DNA of 64,000 nucleotides from Lumbricus terrestris (GCA_949752735.1 OX457036.1:2544120-2608119), one strand, 5' to 3'; numbered from the stretch's first letter, positions 21,716 through 32,783 are shown. A program made the numbers and translations. Notes: generated by a model from the sequence alone, not told the origin.

Positions 21716-24700
21716 CCTGCTAGTATTCAGTTGGTGGATAATGGTTGTGTACGTGTGCGTACGAATGTGTCAGATGTGGTGCATGAGCGTTCTAGTGTAT
21801 TGGATGATGTACAGGATCAGTATGGAGAATTTTGTCACGTAGGATTTGTCTGTGGTCCGAATCAATCGAAGCGTGCAGTGTCTTTATTGAGAGATACGGC
21901 TTGTTTGCAATCAGTAATTTCGAAGGAAGTTTTGAATGCTAATGAGTTTGTTGATACAGGCGAGACACGTTTGATTCAGGGTATATCTGGCCCTGCTTTT
22001 CGCGTACCGTTGGTTGAGGTGTGTATTGAAAGTGATCTTGTGAATGGTGTGTGTTTGTTTGGATTGTTAGATAGCATACCTTCACATGTCGGAGTTTTAT
22101 TAGGTAACGATCTTTGTGTATGTGTGCCTAAAGCTGTTAATGTTGTGACGCGCGCTCAAATGAAGCGTAGAGGGAATGAGGTTCAGTCAAGCGTGGCGGA
22201 TGATAGGATTGGTGTCGATCTGCCGACGGCGGATAGTGTACGTGATGAGGTGTGTATGGAGATGAACTCTGTTGACGATACATTTGTAGACGATACACAC
22301 GAACATACAGATACAAGTATACAAGACAATGCATTGTATACAGAGGATGAAGTTGTGGACGTGTCTGATTTATATCTTGATGCTGATACGAATGATTCTG
22401 GTCATGGTATTGTTTCACGTAATCGCTTGATTGAGTTGCAACATGAAGACATAACATTGAAGCAGATGTTTGAATCAGTTGTCAAGGTTGACGTTGAAGC
22501 GAATGATGTTGGATTTCATGTTGTAAATGGAGTGTTGATACGTAAATGGAAGGAAGAGAGTAGGCCTACAGGGATGGGCATTACGCAGATAATTGTCCCT
22601 AAAGTATTACGGCTTACATTGTTAAAGGTGGCACATAATATCCCACTCTCTGGTCATTTGGGAATGAAAAAGACTTATGATAGATTGTGTAGGCATTTCT
22701 ATTGGCCTGGTGTACAGAAGGACGTTAAAGTGTTCTGTAGAACTTGCAGTATTTGTCAACGATTGGGAAAGGGTGCAAGGTTGAGCAAAGCTCCTTTAAT
22801 TAGTCTACCTGTCATTGGTGTACCTTGGAGTCGTGTGGCGATTGACATTGTGGGTCCATTGAACAGATGTAAGGGTTCGGGAAATAGATTTATCTTGACA
22901 ATGATGGACTTAGCTACACATTACCCTTTAGCGTATCCGTTAAGAACACATACTGCTATGGATGTGGGAAAGTGTTTGTTGCATGCGTTTGGTATGTTTG
23001 GGTTTCCTGACGAGATTTTGTCTGATTGTGGTTCAGAGTTCAATTCAGACTTAGAACAAGTTTTATTTCACGAGTTGCAGATAAAACACATAAATTGTTC
23101 TCCATTCAGACCTCAAACTAATGGAAATTTAGAAAAATTTCATAGTTGTATGAAAAATATGATCAAAGCGGCACTTGATGATAGTGATGATGATTGGGAT
23201 GAAATACTTCCTTTGGTTTTGTTCGCTTATCGAGAAGTACCAGTTCAGGGTTTAGGATTTTCTCCATTCGACTTGATGTTCGGCAGCAATCTTAAAGGTC
23301 CTTTACAATTAATTAAGAATTCTTGGTTGAAGGATGATATTGTGTACGGTTTAAAGAAGACTAATATCATTGATTTTGTGTTGGACTTGCGAGCTAAGAT
23401 ACATGATTCGGTGCAAATAGCAAATGAAAATGAAAATATTGCTAAGATGAATTCGAAAGTTTTGTATGATAAAGATGCAAAAGCAGTTGAATTTCAGGAA
23501 GGTGATCATGTCTTGTTGTTATTACCTTTGGTTGGGAAACCATTGCTGGCGAAGTTTTGTGGTCCATATGTGGTGGTTAAGAGATTGGGTCCAGTCGATT
23601 ACTTGGTAAATACTCCTGATAGACGCAAGTCTCAAAGAGTAGTACATGTAAATTTGATGAGGAAATTTAACAAAAGGATGTTGTCTGATGATGTTGTGTC
23701 TCAGGTCAAAGATGTTTTACATGTGAAAGTGATTGAAGATACGAAGAAGGGTTCAGTGTTACAGCATGTTAACTTGGAACATTTGGATTCACAACAGGCA
23801 AATGAATTAATTCAGTTGTTGTCTGATTTTGAGTCAAATTTCAGTGAGACGCCTGGTGTGACAACGTTGGTGAAACACAGGATCGAGTTGGTTGCGGGAG
23901 TGAAGCCTATTCAACAACGTCCGTTTCGTCTGCATCCAGAGAAAGCTCAGGTGGTACAAGAAGAGATTCAGTCTTTATTAAAAGCTGGAATAATTCGGGA
24001 GAGTGATAGTCCGTGGGCTGCACCTATCGTAATGGTCCCTAAGCCTGGTGGTACTTATAGATTATGCACGGATTTTAGGAAATTGAATGATGTTACGGTG
24101 CCAAATCCTTTTCCGATGCCACGCATTGAGACTTTGATTGATAGAGTAGGGGGTGCTCGTGTCATGACAAAATTAGATATGACCAAAGGTTATTATCAGA
24201 TAGCCATGGATGAGGGTTCCATTCCTTTGACGGGTTTTGTGACGCCTAGTGGTCATTATGAGTATTTACGTCTACCTTTTGGGCTTCGGAATAGTCCGGC
24301 TTCATTCAGTGCTTTAGTTAAGAAGGTTTTTGCTCGTTTGGAAGAATTCTGTGACGCATATTTAGATGACGTCATTATTTTCAGTGGTAGTTGGGATGCA
24401 CACATGGTACATTTGCGCAGGGTGTTGGAGCGTGTTCGCGATGCTAATTTGACTTTGAATGTCAAGAAGTGTGAATTTGCGAATGCTGAGATTGATTTTT
24501 TGGGTCATCATCTAAGCTTAAATTGTGTTAGGCCTAAAACGCAGAAGGTTGAGGTTTTGCTTAATTTTCCTGTTCCGAAGCATAGGAAACAGGTGCAATC
24601 TTTGTTAGGTCTTGCAGGATATTATCGCAAATTTCTGCCTCATTTTGCTGATGTAACTTTGCCTTTAACACAGTTGTTGAAAAAGAATGTAAAGTTTGTG

Positions 24701-25162
24701 TGGACAATTGATTGTCAGAAAGCGTTTGTGGATCTGAAGTCTAGGTTGGCTTCTAGGCCTATCTTGCGTCCACCTGATTACACTAAGCAATTTTGTTTGG
24801 GCGTAGATGCTTCTCACTTGTGTGTGGGTAGTTGTTTGTTTCAGGTTGTGGATGGTTTGGAGCATCCGATCGCGTATCTGAGTCGGAAGTTGCGTCCTTA
24901 CGAGATTGGCTACTCGACTGTAGAGAAAGAGGCGTTGTCTCTTGTGGTTGCTGTCAAAGCGTTCAGTGTGTACTTTGGCTCGTCTACGGTGCTGGTGTAC
25001 ACAGACCACAGTCCTCTTCAGTTTATAAATTCAATGCGGAATTCAAACCACAAATTGTTGCGATGGAGTCTTGAACTTCAGCTGTACTCCCTCGATATCC
25101 GACACAGGCCTGGGAAGTCCAATGTTCTTCCAGATTTGTTGAGTCGACCTGCGTTCGATTGA
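21716..25162 (+). CDS. pol: Pol polyprotein: protease, integrase, reverse transcriptase, RNase H
   Basis: Open from the codon after the gag TAA to 25162, in the same frame as gag. Numbering from the TTG at 21731: protease-like RDTACLQSVI with Asp55; integrase zinc finger H-x6-H then C-x2-C from about residue 302; integrase triad Asp372, Asp432, Glu468 (DD35E); GPY/F module near 613; reverse transcriptase with YLDD at 877-880; RNase H with GVDAS at about 1024 and YTDHSPL later. No chromodomain and no envelope frame. The first in-frame ATG is far downstream near residue 143, past the protease, so expression most likely needs readthrough of the TAA (followed by C, a leaky context). The protease has Ala where Asp-Thr-Gly is usual. 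Confidence 0.93.
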   Translation, partial: PASIQLVDNGCVRVRTNVSDVVHERSSVLDDVQDQYGEFCHVGFVCGPNQSKRAVSLLRDTACLQSVISKEVLNANEFVDTGETRLIQGISGPAFRVPLVEVCIESDLVNGVCLFGLLDSIPSHVGVLLGNDLCVCVPKAVNVVTRAQMKRRGNEVQSSVADDRIGVDLPTADSVRDEVCMEMNSVDDTFVDDTHEHTDTSIQDNALYTEDEVVDVSDLYLDADTNDSGHGIVSRNRLIELQHEDITLKQMFESVVKVDVEANDVGFHVVNGVLIRKWKEESRPTGMGITQIIVPKVLRLTLLKVAHNIPLSGHLGMKKTYDRLCRHFYWPGVQKDVKVFCRTCSICQRLGKGARLSKAPLISLPVIGVPWSRVAIDIVGPLNRCKGSGNRFILTMMDLATHYPLAYPLRTHTAMDVGKCLLHAFGMFGFPDEILSDCGSEFNSDLEQVLFHELQIKHINCSPFRPQTNGNLEKFHSCMKNMIKAALDDSDDDWDEILPLVLFAYREVPVQGLGFSPFDLMFGSNLKGPLQLIKNSWLKDDIVYGLKKTNIIDFVLDLRAKIHDSVQIANENENIAKMNSKVLYDKDAKAVEFQEGDHVLLLLPLVGKPLLAKFCGPYVVVKRLGPVDYLVNTPDRRKSQRVVHVNLMRKFNKRMLSDDVVSQVKDVLHVKVIEDTKKGSVLQHVNLEHLDSQQANELIQLLSDFESNFSETPGVTTLVKHRIELVAGVKPIQQRPFRLHPEKAQVVQEEIQSLLKAGIIRESDSPWAAPIVMVPKPGGTYRLCTDFRKLNDVTVPNPFPMPRIETLIDRVGGARVMTKLDMTKGYYQIAMDEGSIPLTGFVTPSGHYEYLRLPFGLRNSPASFSALVKKVFARLEEFCDAYLDDVIIFSGSWDAHMVHLRRVLERVRDANLTLNVKKCEFANAEIDFLGHHLSLNCVRPKTQKVEVLLNFPVPKHRKQVQSLLGLAGYYRKFLPHFADVTLPLTQLLKKNVKFVWTIDCQKAFVDLKSRLASRPILRPPDYTKQFCLGVDASHLCVGSCLFQVVDGLEHPIAYLSRKLRPYEIGYSTVEKEALSLVVAVKAFSVYFGSSTVLVYTDHSPLQFINSMRNSNHKLLRWSLELQLYSLDIRHRPGKSNVLPDLLSRPAFD

Positions 25163-25665
25163 GTTGTTTTGCGACGACGTATTGGCGGTTGCGAGTTTGT
25201 GCGTCGTGAATTCGTGGCTAAGGCCGTTCTCTTAGTTTAGAGTCGTTTTTCGTCTTCGCGGTTTGGTCAAAATGTTTGTGATTGTTGATAATTTGTGCCT
25301 TTGTTGACCTTGTGAAATTTATTTTTAGAGTTTCTTGGTAGTTTGAACATTTGGATAGTACGGTTGGAACTTTGTGGACTCATGGCCTAAGTTCATAGCT
25401 TATTCGTTGAAGTTTGATATATAGGAGTTCTGTTTTCGCATTGGATTGTTGTACAGTTGTGTAATTTTGTATTTCAGCGTAAGAGGCTTTTGTTAGTGCA
25501 TATTGAGATGTTTTAGAAGAGCTGGTGTATAGGTTAGTTGCTTTAGGACTGCGGTATCGTATCCTAACAGTTTGATTTCTGGATACCTGATTTGTAAAAG
25601 GCATTGATAGTTAAATAGTTAAGCTAGTAGGCTTCTTTTTTTGTGTGCACTCGTGTCTAGGGGTT
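25163..25665 (+). other. Gmr1-type element 3' untranslated region
   Basis: About 500 bp with no ORF that resembles an envelope or accessory protein. The bases before the 3' LTR (CTAGGGGTT) form only a very short candidate polypurine tract. Confidence 0.6.
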
Positions 25666-26148
25666 TGTTAGATTCTGCTATATGCAGTAACTGTACTATA
25701 TATATTTGATAGCAGCTCTAACACGTGCAAAGGTCATGAGACCTATTTACTCCAGATCATGTGAGATGGAGGAGTGGCTGTATGAGGAACCTTAGAAAAG
25801 GGATGGATCCTTTTTGGAAACGTCGCATTTGGGCTGTGGAAATTGTGGAGGCGAATTCGTGACGACGAATTCTCCTCTTTGAAGACGTTTGCAAATTCGA
25901 ACCATGCCTGGTCCTGTCAGTCGTGTTCGGTGACGTGTTTTCTTCTGCCGGGTTGCGTTTGTGTTCTACTGTACTGTCAGGGTCACGTATGTTAATCTTC
26001 TCTCCAATTCTTGTATTTTATCGTGTATGTTTTTGTTTCAATATATCGTTTATATTTTACGAAACTGTCTTTTTATGACTTATTTAGCGAGAATCCATTT
26101 TCCCCTTAGAGTATCTAGGAGTTTGAACCATAGAGCCACGGGACTTGT

Positions 26149-26152
<4 letters not shown>
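25666..26152 (+). repeat. 3' LTR
   Basis: 487 bp, identical by eye to the 5' LTR. It is followed directly by a (TA)n run that also precedes the 5' LTR. Confidence 0.95.
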
Positions 26153-26208
<56 letters not shown>

Positions 26209-26210
26209 AG
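26153..26210. repeat. (TA)n microsatellite split by the LTR element
   Basis: TA run continuous in type with the short TA run at 19439-19456 on the other side of the retrotransposon, marking the pre-insertion site. Confidence 0.85.
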
Positions 26211-26219
26211 CAATTGAGC

Positions 26220-26645
26220 ATATACATAGCCAAAGGTTGGGCGGAGGCATTTTGCTGGCAGAGTGTGAATTTTGGCCGGGCCGTGATGGGTGTGGGCGAA
26301 GGTAGGGAGGGGTACGGTGGGGCCTGGGGTGGGCCGGGGTGGTGCTGGGCACAGGCGAATGGCTCAAATTTACCCGGCAGCGCCAAATACCTGAGAGGTG
26401 CGTAAGCGGGGTGGGAACGAGGCAGGGTGGTGCGGAGTGTGGCGGGATAGTGCGGAGGAGAGGCGAGGTGGGGGCGATGTGGGGCGGGAGTGTATGTGGG
26501 TGCGGGAGGAGCTGGGAGTGGCGAGAGGTAGGGTGGGCTCTGAGAGCAAGGTGAGATGGAGAGGGGAGAAAACCCGAAATTCAGCGGTCAACTTTGAGGC
26601 GAGATACTAAAATCTCCTGGGTAACGCCGGATACGACAGCTAGTA
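26220..26645 (+). mobile_element. GC-rich repeat with Helitron-like end, copy 1
   Basis: GGGTGGGG- and GGCGGAGG-rich units recur inside this stretch. It closes with CCTGGGTAACGCCGG, then ATACGACAGCTAG followed by T. The same GC-rich units and an equivalent ending (GGGTACAATAGCTAG) occur at 52080-52652 plus 55284-55298. A short GC hairpin about 10 bases before CTAG, followed by T, fits a Helitron 3' end, but no 5' TC end or Rep/helicase is seen. Confidence 0.5.
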
Positions 26646-26917
26646 GCTTGATAAGTCAACAACTTTTGGCTAACGTCTGCTGCAGTCATCAGCGATTTAC
26701 GTTTTAACAACAGTATTCTATTTCTCAGTTTTCTACATAAAATAATTTGCGGATTATAAAACTGCGTCAGATGTGCGTAATAATCATCTTTCCACTACAT
26801 CGATCCTTAGCCTATTAGTATAGGCCTAACGCCTTAGTGACGTGTTTGGCGACCCTTCTTGCGTAGGAAAATGAGTATTGTCTTGCAACGGATTTAGTAT
26901 AATATACTATCATATAC

Positions 26918-26976
26918 TGCCATTTACATCTGGATTCTGCACTATAATATAGTGCAGAATCCAGATGCAAATGGCA
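26918..26976. repeat. 59-bp near-perfect palindrome
   Basis: Arms of 29 bp starting TGCCATTT and meeting at ACTATA-A-TATAGT, with one mismatch. The loop is one base, so an extruded cruciform is more likely than a microRNA precursor. Confidence 0.85.
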
Positions 26977-27367
26977 CTGTCTCCGCAGGCATCATAATAG
27001 TAAATGCAGGTTTACTCCCTTTCCACGTCCTCTTTCTGCTGCAGAGTCTTCTCCCCTATTGTTCTTGTTCCTTAACTTACTCTTTTCGCATCCCCACCCT
27101 CTTCTTCTTTATCTTCTTCTGCTGTGCATCCACTTCTTTTCCTTCACCTTCCTTATCCTCTTCTTCGGTCCTCAATTTTCTTCTTCTTCCTCCTCCTCCT
27201 TCTCTGCCTCCCTTCTTCGTCTTCATGATCATCCTCTTTATCCTACTGTTCATCGCGTCCTCTTTTCCTCCTCCTTCTACTTCTTTTCCATCTTCATATT
27301 CATTCCATCCTCTACCTCTTCTTCGTTGTCATCTTCCTTCTCCTCCCTCTTCCTCCTCTTCCAGCTT

Positions 27368-27370
27368 CAC

Positions 27371-27449
<79 letters not shown>

Positions 27450-27485
27450 CTCTCCTCTCTCCTCTCTCTCTCTCTCTCTCCCTGT
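27368..27485. repeat. (CT)n microsatellite
   Basis: Long CT run, interrupted by CTCC near 27444-27462. The Ser/Leu-rich ORFs across it are artefacts. Confidence 0.95.
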
Positions 27486-27499
27486 TCCTAACTGACTAC

Positions 27500-28130
<631 letters not shown>

Positions 28131-28227
28131 CAGCCTGTTTATTATTTTCACTGCCAATGTACTGCATGCCGTGTTGTAAACATTGCCGCATGTAAGGCCC
28201 AGCATTGTACACAGGAAGGCGTGCTGA

Positions 28228-28378
28228 TGACGTCGCGGGTACGATACGGGTACGGGTATACCCGCGGGTACGGGTCGGGTCGGGTAGTAATTTTGGGGAC
28301 GGGTCGGGTACGGGTACGGGTAGCAGTTCTACTTCACGGGTACGGGTCGGGTAGCAAAATGCTCTACCCGCAGCCCCC
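28228..28378. repeat. hAT right subterminal GGGTACGGGT array
   Basis: GGGTACGGGT and GGGTCGGGT units inside the right terminus of the large hAT element, matching 16741-16890. Confidence 0.75.
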
Positions 28379-28744
28379 TAGTCACGATGCAAAGAAATAT
28401 ATTAGGGTCTAACTATGATGAAATGTAATGCAAAAGGAACAATGGATAAATTCAGGATCAGTTAAAAACTGCCAAACGCAAAGTGTACAATTCATCAGAC
28501 ACAATTTGGAATATATTTTCGAAAGGAGCCTAGAATGAATCCGATTTTGATTATCATGACAAATTATGATCAGACTGTTGTAAGTGTTTACTTATAAAAA
28601 TGTCCGATGTTTTACTTTATGTCGTTGAATACGGTATATTTTTATTGTGTGATTGCATTTATACACATTTTATTACGTTCCTGGGACACTATACGTAGCG
28701 TATACTTCGGTTCCTTCCTAACTTTGCTTTAACTCTGTCACTGG

Positions 28745-28835
28745 TTGCACTCTGCCAGTGCCAGTCCTAAGCCTGAATAAAGTATAGGAGGGCGTCGCTA
28801 ATGATCTTTGTTACCAAACAATGTCGTTAACGGAA
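28745..28835 (+). repeat. Dispersed repeat D, copy 1
   Basis: Contains CTCTGCCAGTGCCAGTCCTA and GGGCGTCGCTAATGATCTTT. Related copies lie at 41291-41385, 41440-41535, 43551-43640 and 60420-60510, all on the plus strand. The GCCAGTCCCAAGCC...ATAAA pattern is a familiar component of animal retroposons. The exact family is unknown. Confidence 0.65.
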
Positions 28836-30879
28836 ACTAACTGACTAACTTTGCATTTCTCACTACTAAGCAGAGAGATGACTAATCAATAAATCATGTT
28901 TCTACAACTATCATTCCAAACTTCGGACTCATTGACTGACTGTGAAAATTAGTCAAGGCTTCTCTATTATAATACTCCAACGAATTGAGAGAGAATGCGT
29001 TAAATACCAACATGATGGGATCTCTTTTAACTTTATCAATTATTGTTATTATTTATCATTTATTTGTTTACTGGCAGTTTGATGTAGCGCACCTTTAAGG
29101 TTAACTACTTAGGAGCGCTCCCAGTTCAACCCCGATTAAATAAGACATTTTTAAGAAGAGAAAGAAATGAGGCAGAAAGATCAATAGGTATTTGACGAAG
29201 TATAACCTTAATCGCCTATGAGTACAAGCCTCCTCTATTATACAATAGATCTATCACCTTGACAGTCGGTCATAAATACAGTTAAAATTCGTCATCACCA
29301 CCCGTGTGAGACTCCTACAAACCCATAGGAGTCAACCGCCAGGAACATTTTGTGTTCTAGTGTTGAAAAAAGAGCGTTTGAAGAGGTAACTGTCTCTTCT
29401 AAGGTCTTTTCAGCTTAAATTATTTAGTCATTATTTTTGTCAGTTTAGTCATTTTCAGATTTTGATTGCATTATTTACTCAATTTTGGAAAATACAGTAG
29501 AGTTATGCCAAAAAACTTGAACGTTTTATTCTTGCCAATCAGCGTTCAACAGCCTTGCACTTAACAGAACGACTGAACGATAAAATCCGCTCAAATTTTG
29601 GCGAAGAGACAGAATTTCGTGAAATCATTTCAAATCAGACACAACTCTACTGCCATCCTTATTGGTCGATTTCGTTCGAGAAAAATTGCATAGAAAGACG
29701 ATTCTAAACTACCAAATACTAACTCAATATTTTTCCATTTTTTCCAATAATATCAGTCACTTGAAGTTGAAGGAAAGAAATGGAAGAAACATCACATTGG
29801 TTGGATGCAATGTTTAAAGACAGATTATAGCAACAAATGCCTTTGCGGTCGACGGAAATGAAGTTTCCTTGCTACGGGTCGATTACTTTTGAATGAGTCT
29901 AACTAAGCAGAAGGACGGCCAACGTTATCCAATAAATATTATGTATATCATAGTGTTTATATAGAGCGATAAGATATGAAATTAAGGGTGTCTGTGGAGA
30001 TCGACAGAATTCAGATTAATTTCATTAAGACCTTTGAAATCGTAACGAAGCAGTTTTCATGCACTTCTCGCAATTAATGCAAATATTATGATAAGTGCAG
30101 CCCTCATTCATAATCCAGGATATGGTCTGGTGCTGCCATGGGCGGAGACTTGGTCTACAACTTGCGGATGACGAACAAGAGACCGAAAGAAGGACGCGAG
30201 ATTTTCGGCGGACGAATGGCTGAGTCGCCGACGAAATTTTCCATCTTTTTGCCGGCAAAAAGTTGATGACTTTTTTGGTCATTGCTTGAAGATCTTTTCT
30301 TTTAATGTTATGACCTCACCAGTATGTTCGTGAAGTGTCCTAACACTTAACAAATTCGGGGGGGGGGGGGCAAATGCATGGGCCGTCCCCCCCAACCACA
30401 ACCATTGAGGGGCATTTAAAGATTGGTAGACTGCGATTTGTGGATATTGCGGAGAATGGAATAATTAGCTTGATGGAAGACACAGCAAACGCGGAAGTTT
30501 TCGGAAAGGCTGGAAAATAATGAGCCATGATAAGAACCAGGCTCCGAAAAGCGAATTATTTCAATGGATCCAAAGTTTCACGACATATTGGTTATGGTAG
30601 CTTATGGTAACGAAGGTCGTCTCCGTCTCTAACAAGACGTATCAGATTGTAAGCTGATTGTTTCCAATTGGCAAGTGATTATTATTTATACTCAATGTTT
30701 AAAGCTTGAAAAGGTGTGCAAGGTTTTCCCTTACTTCTGTTATTCTCTGCATGCTTCATTTTCTTCATGACTTCCGCTATTTGCAACACCAACTAAACTA
30801 TTCCAAATATATCATAGTAACCAATAGTAATATTAATAATTATAATTATGTACATATATATTTCGCCCGAGGTATTATG
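28836..30879. other. Intergenic, little recognised
   Basis: An L2-type tail remnant (GTAGCGCACC, then GGAGCGCTCCC) lies near 29090-29135 and a 13-base G run at 30358-30370. Otherwise I see no gene or bounded element. Confidence 0.4.
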
Positions 30880-31010
30880 ATCCTTCAGGCTTTAAAAGCA
30901 ATAATAAAAGCTTTGTTGTTCTGGAGTTAACGGTCATCCTCATTGGTCAATCGTGCAAATTAACGTGCCTCGAAATGCGACAGCATTAAACTTCTGCTTA
31001 TTATTATTGT
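30880..31010 (-). mobile_element. Degraded LINE fragment related to 13405-13925
   Basis: The minus strand encodes NAVAFRGT and carries the same TTATTATTATT-TTATTAAACG boundary as the copy at 13405-13925, showing a shared family. Confidence 0.5.
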
Positions 31011-31249
31011 TATTATTAAACGGACCTAGTACTTATCAACAGTACGTGGTAAGTAAACACCATTGGTAGGTTATTTTTTAAAGTCCGCAGTTATTTACTG
31101 TTCACTGTTTCAGTACAATTTGATAGTTTTATACACACACAATTTGCTGTCCATTGAACTATAGACGATCGACTATTTATTTAAAGATTTTTAATCGCTC
31201 ATATTCGCACAAACACAACTGAAATTGCTTTTTAATTACATTATAATTC

Positions 31250-31295
31250 CAAAGTTTAACGTCGTCCTATGACATCAATGGCCGTTGACGACTTT
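31250..31295 (-). mobile_element. 3' tip of RNase H LINE family
   Basis: The segment TTTAACGTCGTCCTATGACA (plus strand), then TCAATGGCCGTTGACGA, matches the 3' terminus of the LINE at 8455-10160. This is a very short truncated insertion. Confidence 0.65.
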
Positions 31296-31734
31296 TAATT
31301 TACATAAATCGACTTCTGTGTTTCATGTTTCATATACAAGTCTTGTAGCATGGGACTGGAGGTGCTTAAGTAGCTAAAGTTGAAAAGGGTTTAAAGTTGA
31401 AAACTAAAAAAACATGGAGCAGATCGAACAGAGAGAGGTAGTGTCAGACAGACTGCAGGCAGGCAGACAGACAGACAAACAGAAGAGATAGCGAATCGAG
31501 GCACTTAGCAGAATAACAAGAAAGAGCTTTACATGATGGAGTTCCAAAATCATTCACGTAAACGCTCGTTCATCAAGAACATCAATTTTTCTCAATTTAG
31601 ATAAAATTATATCAATAAGAAATATTCAGCAGTAGACTTCTTTGAATATTATTGTTGACAATGGACGAGAATAATTCAGTGCAACAAAATAATGTTGACC
31701 TTATATGAAGCGACAACTATGGCCTAACATCTCC
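31296..31734. other. Intergenic, nothing recognised
   Basis: Short CAGACAGGCAGG-type run near 31450-31480. No gene seen. Confidence 0.4.
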
Positions 31735-31738
31735 TTAA

Positions 31739-32779
31739 CCCTCATCCGAACAAGGGGGGGTCTGGCCAGACCCCCCTCCATATATTTGATGCATAACTTT
31801 TTTAGGAGTGATATTTTCTCAGATTGCTTTTATGACTTTGTTCCTACATTAATGAGCTACAATTAGCACATCTAAACGACCAAATCGATTGAGTGATATG
31901 GAAGTTATGAAGATAATACTGACCGAGACTACAATGATGACAGTTTGGACAGTGAGAGCAGCATTATAGAATGTGAGTTTGAAGAGATGCCAATGCCTGA
32001 AGAGCAACATTCAGATGTTTCTTATGATGAAGACAATGTTGAAATTGAAGATGATGATAAACACGATGATGAGACTGGACCTGATAGTGAAGATAATGAT
32101 GACGAAATTGTCTATAGGCCTACTATTGAAGCCGAGAGACCTAAATACAAGTAAAGATCCGCATAATTTTTGGCGGTCAAAAGCAATGCCAATAGGACGT
32201 GCTCTGTTGCACAATGCAGTAACAGAAGATGTAGTATAAAATAATACTGACACATTGAGAATATTCAATATAGTTTTTACAGTTTTATAACAGCCGAGAT
32301 GAAGGACATCATCATTCGACATACAAACCCGAAAGCAACAGCTAACGGACAATGTATGATAAGCTTACGTGTTTACATTTTAGGTTTAGTCCTATTCCAT
32401 TATTTTTATAGATATTTTCTAGAAAACAGTCATGCTGACTCTGATCATAAGAGTATTCAGTACTTATTTTACTAAAATTATGGTTTCTTTATTTTTATTT
32501 TCAAATTTTATACATAGACTACTATTGCGACGATGAACATGTATGACAAACCGTGACAATTAATGCAATTAAACATTTAATTTCAAATTCATCATAAAAC
32601 TTATTTATATTGCATAAAGAGACTGATACATTGTTGTTTTGAGTTACTCTGATATCATCTTACAAAATTGGCACATAAAAATTACTATTTCCTATGAAAA
32701 ACCCACATCAAAACGGGGGGGTCTGGCCAGACCCCCCCTTGTTCAAATTAAGTTGCATTTTAGCTTGTTCGGATGAGGG
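31739..32779 (+). mobile_element. TTAA-type (piggyBac-like) element 2
   Basis: Perfect 16-bp inverted ends CCCTCATCCGAACAAG are flanked by TTAA on both sides (31735-31738 and 32780-32783), the mark of piggyBac-type transposition. Palindromes GGGGGTCTGGCCAGACCCCC lie near both ends (about 31755-31778 and 32715-32738). Inside, the frame 31945-32154 encodes a very acidic stretch (PMPEEQHSDVSYDEDNVEIE) like the acidic N-terminus of piggyBac transposases. Transposase core motifs are absent, so this looks like an internally deleted copy. Confidence 0.87.
31879..32154 (+). pseudogene. Possible remnant of piggyBac transposase N-terminus
   Basis: An open stretch of about 85 residues without its own ATG, dominated by Asp and Glu, ending IVYRPTIEAERPKYK before a stop. 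The acidic leader followed by a break is what an internal deletion of an autonomous element would leave. No catalytic aspartates are present. The assignment rests on composition and on the TTAA ends of the host element. Confidence 0.45.
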
Positions 32780-32783
32780 TTAA

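Larger units (their letters stand above)
19457..26152 (+). mobile_element. Gmr1-type Ty3/gypsy LTR retrotransposon, apparently intact
   Basis: Two LTRs of 487 bp (19457-19943 and 25666-26152) start with TGTTAG and end with TAACA, and I find no difference between them by eye. Between them lie a gag frame (20240-21715) and a pol frame (to 25162), both free of internal stops. The pol order is protease, integrase, reverse transcriptase, RNase H, which defines the Gmr1 lineage of deuterostome gypsy elements and otherwise recalls Ty1/copia order. The insertion is in a TA repeat, so the exact target duplication (probably ATAT or similar) cannot be fixed. Identical LTRs imply a recent insertion. Confidence 0.95.

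Noticed and set aside
24665..25009. Antisense ORF in the RNase H region of pol
   Set aside because: Shadow of the pol frame on the opposite strand.
25163..25665. Envelope gene downstream of pol
   Set aside because: No ORF with signal peptide, cleavage site or membrane helix lies between pol and the 3' LTR.
26918..26976. microRNA precursor
   Set aside because: The loop is a single base and the stem is nearly perfect, which is wrong for a pre-miRNA; treated as a palindrome.
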